Below are positions 24,852 to 34,424 of a stretch of DNA of 64,000 nucleotides, piece by piece. The DNA comes from Sulfidibacter corallicola (GTDB lineage: Bacteria; Acidobacteriota; Holophagae; Acanthopleuribacterales; Acanthopleuribacteraceae): NCBI RefSeq assembly GCF_017498545.1, contig NZ_CP071793.1, positions 8,240,256 to 8,304,255 on the forward strand, in the 5' to 3' direction. Below the pieces are notes generated by a model. That model saw only the letters and a list, made by a program, of their open reading frames with translations. It was not told where the DNA came from and made no database searches. How positions within the stretch are numbered: position 1 is the first letter of the stretch; every line of letters starts with the position of its first letter. The translations under genes and the position numbers were made by a program.

Positions 24852-25139
24852 CTAGTCCTCGTCCAGCCAGGCTTCGAATCCGTGTTCGTAGAGCACGCTT
24901 CGTACTCGCTCCAGGTCGCGATCCGATTCTGGGATGCTCGCGCTCCGGTAAATGTCGTTGAGCGCGGTTGCCGGCTCCCTTCCCGTGGTCAAGGAAATGA
25001 CATCCGCGAGGTTCCTGTCCGATAGATGATCGTAGAACAACCTTAAAACAAAGGCGTAATCTTCGTCGCTGATGCCGTCGGGAAAGGCCTTGCGGATGAG
25101 ATCGATCGTGCTGCGCAGGTGGGAAAATTCGCCGGTCAT
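24852..25139 (-). CDS. DUF3349-like immunity protein for the PIN-tipped RHS toxin
   Basis: 95 residues starting at the ATG whose complement is 25137-25139, one base after the RHS stop (TGA-C-ATG on the minus strand), so it is translationally coupled. The all-alpha sequence AFPDGISDEDYAFVLRLF, LSDRNLADVI and ESDRDLERVRSVL follows the pattern of DUF3349: Tyr/Phe-Pro-x-Gly...DY...LL, then a helix beginning Leu-Ser/Thr-Asp, then a final helix with Asp-x-x-Arg-Val. Cytoplasmic and acidic, as suits an inhibitor of a ribonuclease. The longer upstream frame would overlap the toxin tip and has no ribosome site. Confidence 0.75.
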   Translation of the reverse strand: MTGEFSHLRSTIDLIRKAFPDGISDEDYAFVLRLFYDHLSDRNLADVISLTTGREPATALNDIYRSASIPESDRDLERVRSVLYEHGFEAWLDED

Positions 25140-25140
25140 G

Positions 25141-28100
25141 TCACAAGCCCTTGAGCGGAACCGGATCGTGAACGATCGCGTCGAAATCGACACCCTGTGC
25201 CGATGCGCCGCGTAAAAATTTGGCATCGCCCGTCATGGTGGGAATGGACAGTTGATCGCCGGTTCCGAATATCACTTTATCATTCGCGCCGACTTTCTTC
25301 GTGGTGTTCAGGTCCATCGCCCGTTTCGAGGGGTTGTCGGGAATGATATTGACGCGCTTCAAGAATCGCTGTGCGCGCGCGGTTTCTTCCGGGCCCGCCA
25401 CACGCAGCATGCCCTGGAACTCGGCCGCGGCGGTCTCGGTCATCACCATCTGTCGATCGCCCAGTTGGGTCTTTAGCTGGTGGCGAATGGGAGAGTCCTG
25501 GGAAATGAAGGCGGAGGCGCTGCCCGTATCGATATTTACCGCGTTGCCGGCATCCAATTCCTTGCACATCAACCCATAGGGGTCGATCCAGCCGATGGGG
25601 TTCGGGGCGTATTGATAGTGGTGCTCGCCACCGAGCAGCCCGATGGGATCGGGGCTGGTGAAACGGCCTACATCGGGATCGTAGTAGCGATGGTAATTGT
25701 AGTGGAGCCCGGTTTCGCGGTCGAAGTACTGACCTTGGAACCGCAGCGGGTTGTCCACCTGTTCGCGATCGAATTCGGTGATCTTCCCGAACGCGGTGAA
25801 CTGGGCGGACCAGGCCAGGCCGCCGCGGTCGTCGGTCATGATGTGGGGCGTGCCGAGGTGATCCAGGTGGTAGTGGAAGGTACCCTCTTCGCGGATCTGG
25901 GCGAGCGGGAGAAAGGTATTCGGTTGGTAGACGTAGGTCGTCGCCTGGTCGTCGCGCTCCTCGCGCAGCAGCACGTCGCCGTTCCAGAAGAACCGCGTTC
26001 GTTCCGACAGGGTCTGCTTGGCGATGCGCCGACCGAGGGCGTCGTAGCGGTAGGTCGTCGCCACGCCATGGCGCACACTGCGGATCATGCGGTTTTCGGC
26101 GTCGTAGGCGAACTCGGTGATGTCGCAGCCGGCATGGCCCTGGACCCGCTTGACCAGGTTGCCCACGTCGTCGTATTCGAATTTTTTGTCCTGGTACACC
26201 AACAGCCGATTGCCCTTGACGTACCCGCCCTCCAGCGGCCTGGCCGGTTCGGTGGGTGTGCCGCCGTCGATCAGGTTGCCGGCCGGGTCGAATGCGAACA
26301 GTTCGCGCAGGATGCCGTCGGCCTCGATCAACCGGTTGTTGTGGTCGTAGTGGTACCGAGTGACGTGACCCGTCGCCAACTCCTTGATCTGGCTGAGGTT
26401 GCCCGCATCGTCGTAATCGTAGTCGCGACCGAAGAAGAGTTGGTTGCCCAGGGCGCCGGGCAGCAGGGTCTTCTGGCGTTTCAGGCGTCCCATGGGATCG
26501 TAGCTGTGTTCGGCGGAAAGCCCGTTGCCGAAGCGTCGGGTGACCTGGCCGGCGGCATCGTCGTAGGCCACCTGGTGGATCATCTGGCGGTCGCCGGCCA
26601 CGCCGGCAAAACGGCCCAGGGCGTCGAAGTCGTAGTCCAACACCTGGCTGTCGAATCGCGTCTGGGTGGGCCGACCCGCGTCGTCGAAACCGTGGGTCAG
26701 GATGTGGTCGTCCTGCCACTCTTCCACTAGGCGGTTCGCTGGATCGTAATAGAAACGCAAGTCGCGGTGAGGGTTGGTGGCCCGGACCAGGCGGCCCAGA
26801 CCGTCGTAGTCCAGTTCGGTGGTTTCCCGTTTCCCCGTTCCGGCGTGGTGGGACACTTTTTGGATCATCTGGCCCATGGCGTCGTGCCGGTAATCGATGG
26901 TGCGGAACAGGCCGTCTTCGAGGCGCACCAGGTTGCCCACTGGGTCGTAGTGATAGCGTTGTTCGCGGCCGTCGAAGCCCACCTCGGCGATCAGCCGCTC
27001 GTTGGCGTCGTAGCTCAAGCTGTAGCGTTCGCCGCGCTGGTTGATCAGGGCGGTCAGGTTTTGTTCCCGATCGTATTCGTAGCGGAACCTGGTGCCGTCC
27101 GGGTCGATGCGCCGCACGACCGCGCTCAGGCCTGCATATTCGTAACGCGTCTCGCGGCCCGCGGCGTCCACGAAGCGTGTCATCATGCCGTTTTCGTTGT
27201 AGGCGCACGATACGGTTCGGCCGTCGGGGCGCTCCATGCGGACAATCCGGCCCATGGCGTCCAACTCGAAGCGGTGACGCCCATCGTCGTGGCCCGTGAT
27301 GGCGACCAGGTTGCCCTCGGTGTCGTAGCTGTAGGTCGTGGTGCGGCCGACCGCATCGGTCTCGGCCAGCAGTTCGCCGCGCGCGTTCCACACCATGCGC
27401 TTGACCACGTTCCCGGATTGGGCGATCTCGGTGATCTGACCGCGCGCGTCACGTCTGTACCGGGTTTCGCGGCCCAGCGCATCGCGTACGGCCTCCAGCG
27501 ATCCCTTGGCGTCGTAACTGCGCTGCCAGTGTTGGTTGGCTGCATCCAGTACGCCGGTGGGGCGGCCCTGCCCATCGTAGTGAAACCGGGTGCGGTTGCC
27601 CAGTTTGTTGCGCACTTCCACCAGCCGGTCGCGGGCGTCGTAGGTGTAGCGCATGCGGTGACCCAGCGGATCGATGGTTTCGCAGAGATTGTTGGACGCA
27701 TCGAAACGGTAGTGCGTGCGGTGGCCCAGCGGATCGCGAATTTCGACGATGTTGCCGTGGGCGTCGAAGCGGTAGCGGGTCTCGCCGCCGTTGCTGTCGA
27801 TGATCGTGCTTTGCCGTCGGTCCGGTTGCCAATCGAACCGGTAGTCGTACTTGCCGTCATCGCCCCAGTTGCGCGTGCAGCGGGCCTCCGTGTCGTAACG
27901 ATCCCACTCGAAAAAGTACCGGAATCCCGTTTTCAGCGTGCGTTGGACGAGGATGTGGTTGCGATAGCCGTACTGTTCCGAGTGACCCAGACGGTCGACG
28001 GCTTCGATCATGTCGGCCTGCGCATCGTAGCGATAGACAGCCAGCGGTTCATCCCCGATTTTGCCTTGGACGTCGGCGGGGGCGATGTGCGAGATGTGCC

Positions 28101-29736
28101 CGTTTTGGTCCCAAACCAAGGCGACGGCCCGGCCCGAGCTGGTTTCGATGCGCGCCAACCGCCCGCCTTGCCCGCGATGGAAGCGAACGACATTGTCGTG
28201 CATGTCGCGGATCTCGCTGAGCGTAAACCCGTCGTCCACGGCTTTGAAGACCTTGGTCGGTTTTTGGTCCGCTTCGAGAACCAGGGTGTCGCGATCTTCG
28301 CGGCGGAGAAACAGCTTGTCGATGGCCTGGTAGACCGTCTCGCCGACCTCGGGTTCGGGGAAAAAGATCTGGCGACCCTCTTCGTCGCGCAAGACCGCTT
28401 CCTCGCCGTGCAAATCGATGCGTTCCACACCCGGGTAACTCCAGCCGTGGCCCATGCCGAAGTCCGCGTCGTGGCCCGTCCGGTAGGTTCGCTCCCATAC
28501 GAAGGGGAGCGTGCCGCGAAGCACGAAGTCTTTGTGCTGCAACAGCTCTTCGCCGGTGACGACCGAGATCGGACAGCCGGCGGTGGTGCATTTCTTGACC
28601 GGCGGGGTGCCTGGCTTGCTGACCTTCTTGCCGACCTTGATGCCGTCGGCGAGCGTGTCCGCGGCGGCCAATCCCTTTTTCCCGAATTTGGCGGCGGTGG
28701 CCGCGGCCCCGGCGAAGGGAATCATGGCGGCGGCCGAGAGGGCGGCGTCGGTGTAGTTGCCTTCGGCCAGGTAGATGAGCGCGTTCAGGCCGTCGGCGAC
28801 CTCGCCCAGTCCGGGCACCAGGCCGACTACGTCGAGGGTCGTGTGCACGATGTCGGAAAGCGACATGTTGGAGATCGCGGAGGTGAGGCCACCCCACCAG
28901 GACGATTCTTCTTCCGTTTCGGGCGCCACGGGCGGGTTGGTGTCGCCGACGATCTCGCCGTTCGGTCCCAGGCTCGGTGCGGCGGTTTGGTTGGCGACCG
29001 GAGGTGGCGCCGGAGCGGGTCGGGGCGCGGGCGGCGGTTGAGGCTTGGACTTGGCCTTGGGTTTCGCATGACTGGTCGTGCGGCCGGAAGAAACGGAAGC
29101 GCCCCCGTCGTCCGATTCCAGTAATTCCGAAGTGCCCGAAAAGAAGATGCCGTTGCGCATGTTCTCGATGACCTGGTGCAGGGTGCGGCCTGCCAGAACT
29201 CCGGTTTTCGGCACGGGATGCGCGTGGTCGGTCGGGATTTCGATGCCCAGCGAGCGCAGGCGGGTGAGGGTGCGCCACCAGTGTTCGGTGCCGATGAACC
29301 GGCTTTCCGGGAAGCGGCCCAGCCAGGTGTAGTGGAAGCCGGCCTGGACCACCAGGGCCTCCAGCCGGCGGCGGCCGAGCCGGCCGCGAATCAGTTGTTC
29401 CAGTAACTCGTGGTTGAGGGCGAGCGCGGTGGCCATCTGGGCGCCATATCGCAGGATGTGACCGGGATCCTGGCAGAGAAGGATCTCCATGCGCTGTATT
29501 TCCAAGTCCTTTTGGAGCTTGATGGCACTTTCGACATGGGCGCTTTCGGTCAAGCCAGACTGCAGGTTCGAGGGCTGGCCGAGCTGGACGCGGGGCGGCG
29601 GTTCGATCCCCGAGACCACCGAATGCTCATAAGAAAAAGTGGGGAAGAGGTCGGGGGGTTCGAATCTGAAATGGTTTTTATCGAGGTCGACAAACTCCCA
29701 TTTGCGAAAGGGACTCATGCCTTTAAAAGACGTCAT
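25141..29736 (-). CDS. RHS polymorphic toxin (DUF6531 type) with PIN-like C-terminal domain
   Basis: About 1531 residues. No start has a strong ribosome site; the ATG at 29736 is my choice, and the frame reaches an ATG at 29778. Residues 1-220 are an unrecognised alpha-rich domain, followed by a Pro/Ala/Lys-rich linker and a helical hydrophobic stretch (GLVPGLGEVADGLNALIY, MIPFAGAAATAA). A DUF6531-type entry to the RHS barrel (CPISVVTGEELL...DF) starts near 385. Long YD repeats lead to the core YYDPDVGRFTSPDPIGLLGG near 1350. The 140-residue tip has NIDTGSAS, TETAAAEF and GDQLSIPTMTGDAKFL, an Asp...Glu...Asp...Asp order like that of PIN-fold ribonucleases. There is no signal peptide or PAAR; the layout resembles T6SS-delivered RHS proteins, but no T6SS gene is in the window. 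Confidence 0.88.
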   Translation of the reverse strand: MTSFKGMSPFRKWEFVDLDKNHFRFEPPDLFPTFSYEHSVVSGIEPPPRVQLGQPSNLQSGLTESAHVESAIKLQKDLEIQRMEILLCQDPGHILRYGAQMATALALNHELLEQLIRGRLGRRRLEALVVQAGFHYTWLGRFPESRFIGTEHWWRTLTRLRSLGIEIPTDHAHPVPKTGVLAGRTLHQVIENMRNGIFFSGTSELLESDDGGASVSSGRTTSHAKPKAKSKPQPPPAPRPAPAPPPVANQTAAPSLGPNGEIVGDTNPPVAPETEEESSWWGGLTSAISNMSLSDIVHTTLDVVGLVPGLGEVADGLNALIYLAEGNYTDAALSAAAMIPFAGAAATAAKFGKKGLAAADTLADGIKVGKKVSKPGTPPVKKCTTAGCPISVVTGEELLQHKDFVLRGTLPFVWERTYRTGHDADFGMGHGWSYPGVERIDLHGEEAVLRDEEGRQIFFPEPEVGETVYQAIDKLFLRREDRDTLVLEADQKPTKVFKAVDDGFTLSEIRDMHDNVVRFHRGQGGRLARIETSSGRAVALVWDQNGHISHIAPADVQGKIGDEPLAVYRYDAQADMIEAVDRLGHSEQYGYRNHILVQRTLKTGFRYFFEWDRYDTEARCTRNWGDDGKYDYRFDWQPDRRQSTIIDSNGGETRYRFDAHGNIVEIRDPLGHRTHYRFDASNNLCETIDPLGHRMRYTYDARDRLVEVRNKLGNRTRFHYDGQGRPTGVLDAANQHWQRSYDAKGSLEAVRDALGRETRYRRDARGQITEIAQSGNVVKRMVWNARGELLAETDAVGRTTTYSYDTEGNLVAITGHDDGRHRFELDAMGRIVRMERPDGRTVSCAYNENGMMTRFVDAAGRETRYEYAGLSAVVRRIDPDGTRFRYEYDREQNLTALINQRGERYSLSYDANERLIAEVGFDGREQRYHYDPVGNLVRLEDGLFRTIDYRHDAMGQMIQKVSHHAGTGKRETTELDYDGLGRLVRATNPHRDLRFYYDPANRLVEEWQDDHILTHGFDDAGRPTQTRFDSQVLDYDFDALGRFAGVAGDRQMIHQVAYDDAAGQVTRRFGNGLSAEHSYDPMGRLKRQKTLLPGALGNQLFFGRDYDYDDAGNLSQIKELATGHVTRYHYDHNNRLIEADGILRELFAFDPAGNLIDGGTPTEPARPLEGGYVKGNRLLVYQDKKFEYDDVGNLVKRVQGHAGCDITEFAYDAENRMIRSVRHGVATTYRYDALGRRIAKQTLSERTRFFWNGDVLLREERDDQATTYVYQPNTFLPLAQIREEGTFHYHLDHLGTPHIMTDDRGGLAWSAQFTAFGKITEFDREQVDNPLRFQGQYFDRETGLHYNYHRYYDPDVGRFTSPDPIGLLGGEHHYQYAPNPIGWIDPYGLMCKELDAGNAVNIDTGSASAFISQDSPIRHQLKTQLGDRQMVMTETAAAEFQGMLRVAGPEETARAQRFLKRVNIIPDNPSKRAMDLNTTKKVGANDKVIFGTGDQLSIPTMTGDAKFLRGASAQGVDFDAIVHDPVPLKGL

Positions 29737-29778
29737 TGGTACACCGTGGCGAGGGCTGTTAGAAAACATGCAATACAT

Positions 29779-30600
29779 GTAAAAGGGCGGAATATGTAAA
29801 AAAAAGATCCCCCGAAGCGATTATTTCACCCGAAGCGATGCAGGAGATGCAAGCCCGACGAGGCGAACTTTGGGTAGAAGGTCGTTCGAGTGTGACCCCA
29901 ATCACCGGGAATCGGGTCGGCGTGGGTCGGCGACGTTGAAAGGGGATTCAGGTGGGTAACCAATCGAAGTGAATCGCTTGGGAGTTCCCGCATTTGTGAG
30001 AGGGGGTCGTGCCCGGTAGGTTGGTCACGGGCGGTATGCCCGCTGGGCCGACATTATTCGACCAACTCCCCGCACATCCGTCTGTTTAGGTTTTTATCCT
30101 TATCTTCGAGCTTTACAGGGTTTGTTACATTTTAGAGCCGCGCAAGAGCGGGCAAACCCGCTCGATTTCGAGAAAGAAACACTATATCTGGTTTCTGGCG
30201 AAGGGCTATGGGTCATTCATCCGAAAAAATCAGCAGGAACCCATGAACATCGGAAAGCAGGAAAGGACCGGTATTTGTAGACATCATGGTCTTTTTTTCC
30301 TGGTTTCCATCATTCCTGCCTTCCTGATCAAGATTTGACGACGGCAAGACCCAGCTCAGCTTGAATACACCACTCTGTTTCAAGAGAGTGGCTGAGAGGA
30401 CTAAGTCTCCCTGAACAAGGAAGAAACACTTGATGGGTTTCCTGGAACAGGACACTTGATGGGTTTCTTGGAACAGGACGATTTTGTCCACGAATCACTC
30501 GACTCAAAGAATTTTCATGGTGTGAAGTTCTCGCAGTGCCTCCGGTCTTTCAAAAAATCGGGAACACGGGATTCGAGGACGATTTTTTAATTCGTGTCAA
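29779..30600. other. intergenic region with dispersed repeats
   Basis: About 820 bp without a credible gene; a 92-codon open frame on the minus strand (30213-30491) runs over tandem repeats and is rejected. It holds one more palindromic repeat copy (29985-30066; stem around GTTGGTC and GGCCGAC with an inner CGGGC/GCCCG), a tandem 26-bp duplication (30428-30479) and a copy of the 'ATTCGTGGACAAA' repeat on the minus strand (about 30483-30520). Confidence 0.6.
30428..30479 (+). repeat. 26-bp tandem direct repeat
   Basis: Two adjacent copies beginning ACTTGATGGGTTTC at 30428 and 30454, differing by one base (C or T in the middle). It lies within a non-coding stretch. Confidence 0.85.
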
Positions 30601-30640
30601 GTCGCGGTAGGACTGCCGGTTGCCCGACAGCCCCCGCACA

Positions 30641-30676
30641 GATCCCGGCGTGCGGAACTACCGCACCGGGCTCTTC
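30641..30676 (-). ncRNA. group II intron domain V
   Basis: Reads GAGCCCGG, then the hairpin GTGCGG-TAGTT-CCGCAC, a CG bulge and CCGGGATC. It shows the AGC catalytic triad, two-base bulge and short terminal loop of group II domain V. It lies 26 bp past the reverse transcriptase stop, the usual place. Confidence 0.85.
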
Positions 30677-30701
30677 GATCAGATTCGCTTCCGTACTCGG
30701 C

Positions 30702-32009
30702 TCAACGGAGGAATGGTAGCTTGAGCTGATTGTCCCTCTCTTCGGTGATCCTCGGCCTCAATAGGCCCAGCCGTTTGATCATCCCTTCGAAGGTTTCCCA
30801 GTTGAAGCTCCGTTTCTGACTTCTGCGATTCAGCCACTTGAACAAGAGTCTCGTGACGATTCTCGCAAATTCCTGAATGCCTCGGCTGTTCCCGATCACC
30901 CCGAAATACTCGTAGTGACCTCTCAGCTTCGTATTCACTCTCTCGATCAGCTTCGGCAGCTTCAGCGAGCGATGAGCTTTGATGAACTCTTTCATCTCTC
31001 GGGCTCCCTGCTCCAGCTTCTTTCGCGAGGTCTTCCGTCGCAAGTAGGGACGGCCCTTACGGTCCTTATCCCACCTTAGGGTAAATCCCAGGAAGTCGAA
31101 GGCTTGCGCCATCTTTCCCCAGCACCAACCACTCTTCAGAATCCTCGTCTTGTCTTCGGCTAACGACAGGTTGAACTTCGCCAGTCTCACCGGCAGTTCT
31201 TCGTAAAACCGTTCCGCATCCATTTTGGACACGAATGCGCATACGAAGTCGTCGGCATACCGCACGTACTTCACCCGCTCGTGACAGTGATTCCCAAACG
31301 GCTTCATCGCCCACAAGTCCAGCACGTAGTGCAGGTAGACGTTCGCCAGGATCGGTGAGATGATTCCCCCTTGCGGGGTTCCCGTTTTGGGGTGAATCGT
31401 CATGCCTTCCGGCTCCAGCACCCCCACGATCATCCATTTCTTGATCAGCCGCAGCAGGCTCTTGTCGTTGATCCGATGAGCCAGCATCTTCATCAGCAGA
31501 TCGTGATCCAGATGATCGAAGAATCCCTTGATGTCCGCCTCTACCACGTACCGGTACCCACCGAATTGCAGTTCGTCCCGCAGTTCTTTCACACAACCTT
31601 TCGCACTCTTTCCTGGCCGGTAGCCATGGCTCACCGCCAGGAAATCCTGCTCGTAGATCGCTTCCAGAATCATCACCGTGGCACGCTGCACCAATCGGTC
31701 CTCAAGTACCGGGATTCCCAAAGGCCGCATCTTCCCGTTACTCTTCGGGATGTACTGCCTTCGAATCGGCGTCGCCCTGTAGCGTTTCTCTTTCAGCCGC
31801 TTCACCAGCTCCTCGATGTTCTTGTCCAGATCTCGGCCGTACTCCGCAGCCGTCACCTTGTCGATGCCCGCTGCCGCCCTTTTGTTCAGTTCCTTCCAAG
31901 CCATGTGGAGCGATTCTTCGTTCAGCAACCGATACAGATTCACAAATCGGTGCGACCCGTCCCGCTTCGCCTTGTTCGCTATTCCTTCCAATGCTGTTGA
32001 CACACTCAC
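30702..32009 (-). CDS. ltrA: group II intron reverse transcriptase/maturase
   Basis: 435 residues with a GTG start at 32009, supported by GGAGG 6 nt upstream. The reverse transcriptase blocks are in order: RPLGIPVLEDRLVQRA, SHGYRPGKSA, VEADIKGFFDHLDH (first metal Asp), GTPQGGIISPILANVYLH, and VRYADDFVCAF (the YADD active site). FLGFTLRW and the maturase X domain (about 320-400) follow. There is no HNH endonuclease domain at the C-terminus (ends QLKLPFLR), so this intron probably uses target-DNA replication for priming. The frame is intact and the RNA domain V is present, so the intron may be functional. Confidence 0.96.
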   Translation of the reverse strand: MSVSTALEGIANKAKRDGSHRFVNLYRLLNEESLHMAWKELNKRAAAGIDKVTAAEYGRDLDKNIEELVKRLKEKRYRATPIRRQYIPKSNGKMRPLGIPVLEDRLVQRATVMILEAIYEQDFLAVSHGYRPGKSAKGCVKELRDELQFGGYRYVVEADIKGFFDHLDHDLLMKMLAHRINDKSLLRLIKKWMIVGVLEPEGMTIHPKTGTPQGGIISPILANVYLHYVLDLWAMKPFGNHCHERVKYVRYADDFVCAFVSKMDAERFYEELPVRLAKFNLSLAEDKTRILKSGWCWGKMAQAFDFLGFTLRWDKDRKGRPYLRRKTSRKKLEQGAREMKEFIKAHRSLKLPKLIERVNTKLRGHYEYFGVIGNSRGIQEFARIVTRLLFKWLNRRSQKRSFNWETFEGMIKRLGLLRPRITEERDNQLKLPFLR

Positions 32010-32540
32010 GGCCGACCTCCTTCTCAGTGGTGTGGTCCCTTGAAAGCTCCATCTGATCGCGACCCCCTTCCCCCTGTGAGCGGCTCTCCCGCTCTCCGAG
32101 TACTATGAGGTCGTCCGACTCCCCATTCCCCATCAGCGGGCCTCCCGTATGGTTGGTGCCGCCTTACCTGTTTCTATTCCAGGGGGGGTGAGGCCTCCCA
32201 AGTTCCTGGTTCGCAACTCCCCATTCGTGCCAGGCCCTTTGACCCCGCTCGCCCCTCACAGCCCTCACCAACGCGGACTGCTTGTGTTGGTTTCGCGCCA
32301 CAAAACACGCTCACCGACGAGATTCACAATGTTATCGAGGCTGATTTGGCTTCAGGAGGTACGGCCTCCCTCTGGCCCAAATGGTTCCCTGTGTACACTT
32401 CGCACGAGTTGTTCGACTTGCTCCCCGCTGTTTACCTCGGTACCCCCCGCTGACAATTACGTGGGCCTGGTTTCCCAAGGGGAGCCTTTCGTTGTCTGGT
32501 TTCCTCCTTTCTTTCCGGTCTCCTTCCCGTGCGCAACACT

Positions 32541-33478
32541 CGGTAGGAGCGGGTGGTTAACCCCTTACTCCACTGGGACTTGAACCCAGTCAGTTTGCGC
32601 CAAGCTTTTCTTGGCGTTGTCTTTGCGTGATTCGTGGGCAGACTTTTTAGTCAAAGAGGAGCCACAAGGGGGTGGTTTCTTGGAAGTTAACGGAGATCGT
32701 GGAGGTAGGCCCGGAGCACAAAAGATACGGAGACAATTCCGGAAAGGCCGCGAAGATTCAGGAAGGAAGAACGGGCTGTGCCTATATTCTATGCCGGTCG
32801 GATTTCCACAAGCAAATGCAAGTTCCAATTGCCTGGATTTTAAAGATATATCTTCTCGACGGCAGATCATGAGACCCGTTACCCTGCCACGGGAACCTGT
32901 AACGAATCGAACGACGGTTGCTTGGCGTGTCGGCAAGCCGAGAGGTTCGCGGACCCGATGTTCTCGTCGAAGTGATCCATTTGAGGCGTTCGCTGTTTTG
33001 GAGGGTGGGGGTTCCAGCCTTGGACCCAGAGTGGAACGATCCATTTTTAAGGCGCTTGGCGGTGAACGAAAAAAAATGTCCATTCCTGTAGAGGTTTGTC
33101 TGCTCGATTTGGTTATCCCAGTTAGAAGGCGATCGATCACCTCGCGATCCAGGGACCCGTCGTCACGGGATGCTGCGATGTCCTCGTTCCCCGATCCTGC
33201 AAACTTCCAACTTATCAGGCCAGAACCCCGATCACCGAGTCCCATGAAGCTCGGTCGATGCATCGGGCGCCTTGTCGGAATCCTATTTGCCCGGCGGATG
33301 CATGACGCAGGAACTCTCGAGGAGGGTTCCTCCATGAAAAGTGACGCCGTCTCGAGTGTCGAGTACCACTCGATCACGCGATGTAACCAGGCGTCTGGTC
33401 GCCCTGCGTCCGCGTGAGGGGTGGCGTGTCGTTCGGGTCAAATAGCGGTGTGAAAGAAGAAAATTAAAAGGAGATATC
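32541..33478. other. intergenic region right of the group II intron
   Basis: Two stem-loops flank the intron's presumed 5' end: ACTGGG/CCCAGT (32572-32590) and CGCCAAG/CTTGGCG (about 32598-32616). The segment CTTTGCGTGATTCGTGG (32621-32637) looks like the second half of a dispersed repeat whose first half lies at 30587-30600. Between 32640 and 33450 both strands stay open for about 270 codons, but there is no ribosome site, no domain and odd composition on either, so I call no gene. Confidence 0.5.
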
Positions 33479-33964
33479 GTGGAGACACCTTTTCACCAAG
33501 TAAATGCTTGGCTTCGGGACCTGGGAAACCAGTACGGAATGCCTCTTTCACTGAACGAGGAAGGAAGCTGTGCGCTGATCGGCGATCAGGACTTCGAATT
33601 GGAGATCTTCGCCCAGGACGCCTGCGACCACTTTTTCATCAATATCAAGATCATGGACTTACCGCATGGCAATCGTGCGGACATCCTGTACCAAGCCATG
33701 ACCCTCAACCTGTTCCAGCAAGAAACGTTGGGGGGCTCGCTGGCGGTGGATCCCAAGAATGAGAGCTTGATGTACTGTTATTCCCGAGAAATCGAACAGA
33801 CGACCTTTTCTTGCTTCGCCAACATCGTAGGGAACCTGTTGGATACCGCCTCGAAGCTGAGAGACGGCTTGAGCCAAGTGGAGCCCACCAGCTTCGAAGG
33901 GGTTCCCGAAACCATGTCGCCCCACGATATGACCAACATGTATGCGGTGATCAACTACGCCTGA
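33479..33964 (+). CDS. CesT-family type III secretion chaperone-like protein
   Basis: 161 residues from a GTG start at 33479 with AAAAGGAGA 5-7 nt upstream. It has the same layout as the two chaperones at 3.3-4.4 kb: helix QVNAWLRDLGNQYGM, the strand PLSLNEEGSCALI with the conserved Gly and Cys, a middle helix ADILYQAMTLNLFQQ, strands GGSLAVDP and SLMYCYS, and a C-terminal helix NIVGNLLDTASKLRDGL. The acidic, compact, cytoplasmic character fits a class I type III chaperone. The next gene downstream (34425) encodes an AT-rich protein with a Ser/Thr/Asn-rich N-terminus, the expected form of its secreted client. The fold is inferred from the pattern shared by all three proteins. Confidence 0.65.
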   Translation: METPFHQVNAWLRDLGNQYGMPLSLNEEGSCALIGDQDFELEIFAQDACDHFFINIKIMDLPHGNRADILYQAMTLNLFQQETLGGSLAVDPKNESLMYCYSREIEQTTFSCFANIVGNLLDTASKLRDGLSQVEPTSFEGVPETMSPHDMTNMYAVINYA

Positions 33965-34424
33965 ATCCCAGTGTTACAGGCTATTCATACATAAGTATTT
34001 TTACCACAGAGCTCTTGGAGTTCACTGAGATAGCAACAGAACGCCTGTGGAGACAAAGTCTACCATTGAGAACCGGAAACCTGGCGAGATTTCATGGAAG
34101 CACACAAAGTGTATCGGATGAAATCATCATTTTCGAATCCCGTATATCGGACTTTTTGAAGAAACTTCGACACTACGAGAACCATTTTGTGGAAATTCTT
34201 TTAATTCGTGTTATTCGAGTGATTCGTGGACAAAACTATCCTGTTCTAAGCAACCAATCGTGTGTTTCTTCCTTGCTTAGGGAGATCTAGTCTTCTTAGC
34301 CACTCTGTAGTGAAATCCCATGGTCACCGTTGACCGGGAGAGAAATTTATATCTTAGATCTATACCAAGTTTAAAGTTTTTTAAAAAAAGTCAATGCTGA
34401 TAATGAAATCCAAGGAGAATGATC
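33965..34424. other. intergenic region between chaperone and putative effector
   Basis: AT-rich 460 bp. It contains an intact copy of the dispersed repeat TTAATTCGTGTTATTCGAG... (about 34195-34233). The AT-rich block at 34340-34400 probably holds the effector promoter. No gene is visible, although one frame is open to 34290 without a ribosome site. Confidence 0.5.

Larger units (their letters stand above)
30601..32540 (-). mobile_element. group II intron
   Basis: A group II intron on the minus strand with an intact reverse transcriptase gene. The 3' part is clear: domain V at 30641-30676 is followed by a domain VI-like stem ending CCTACCGCGAC at 30601. The 5' end is not certain; the best candidate is GTGTTGCGCACGG starting near 32539, an imperfect match to the usual GUGYG. 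The region 32010-32540 holds the structured RNA domains I-IV, not a gene. Confidence 0.8.

Noticed and set aside
26767..29124. A 785-codon open frame opposite the second RHS gene
   Set aside because: Same shadow effect; the minus-strand product has core box, YD repeats and a coupled immunity gene.
30213..30491. 92-codon minus-strand frame
   Set aside because: It spans the 26-bp tandem duplication and a dispersed repeat and has no ribosome site.
32569..32590. tRNA T-arm-like sequence (CTGGGTTCAAGTCCCAG on the minus strand)
   Set aside because: No anticodon arm, D arm or matching acceptor stem upstream; it is a plain stem-loop next to the group II intron.
32565..33417. Open frames of about 270 codons on both strands
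   Set aside because: Neither has a ribosome site, hydrophobic or domain pattern, or sensible codon use. A stretch open on both strands in high-GC DNA is weak evidence for a gene.
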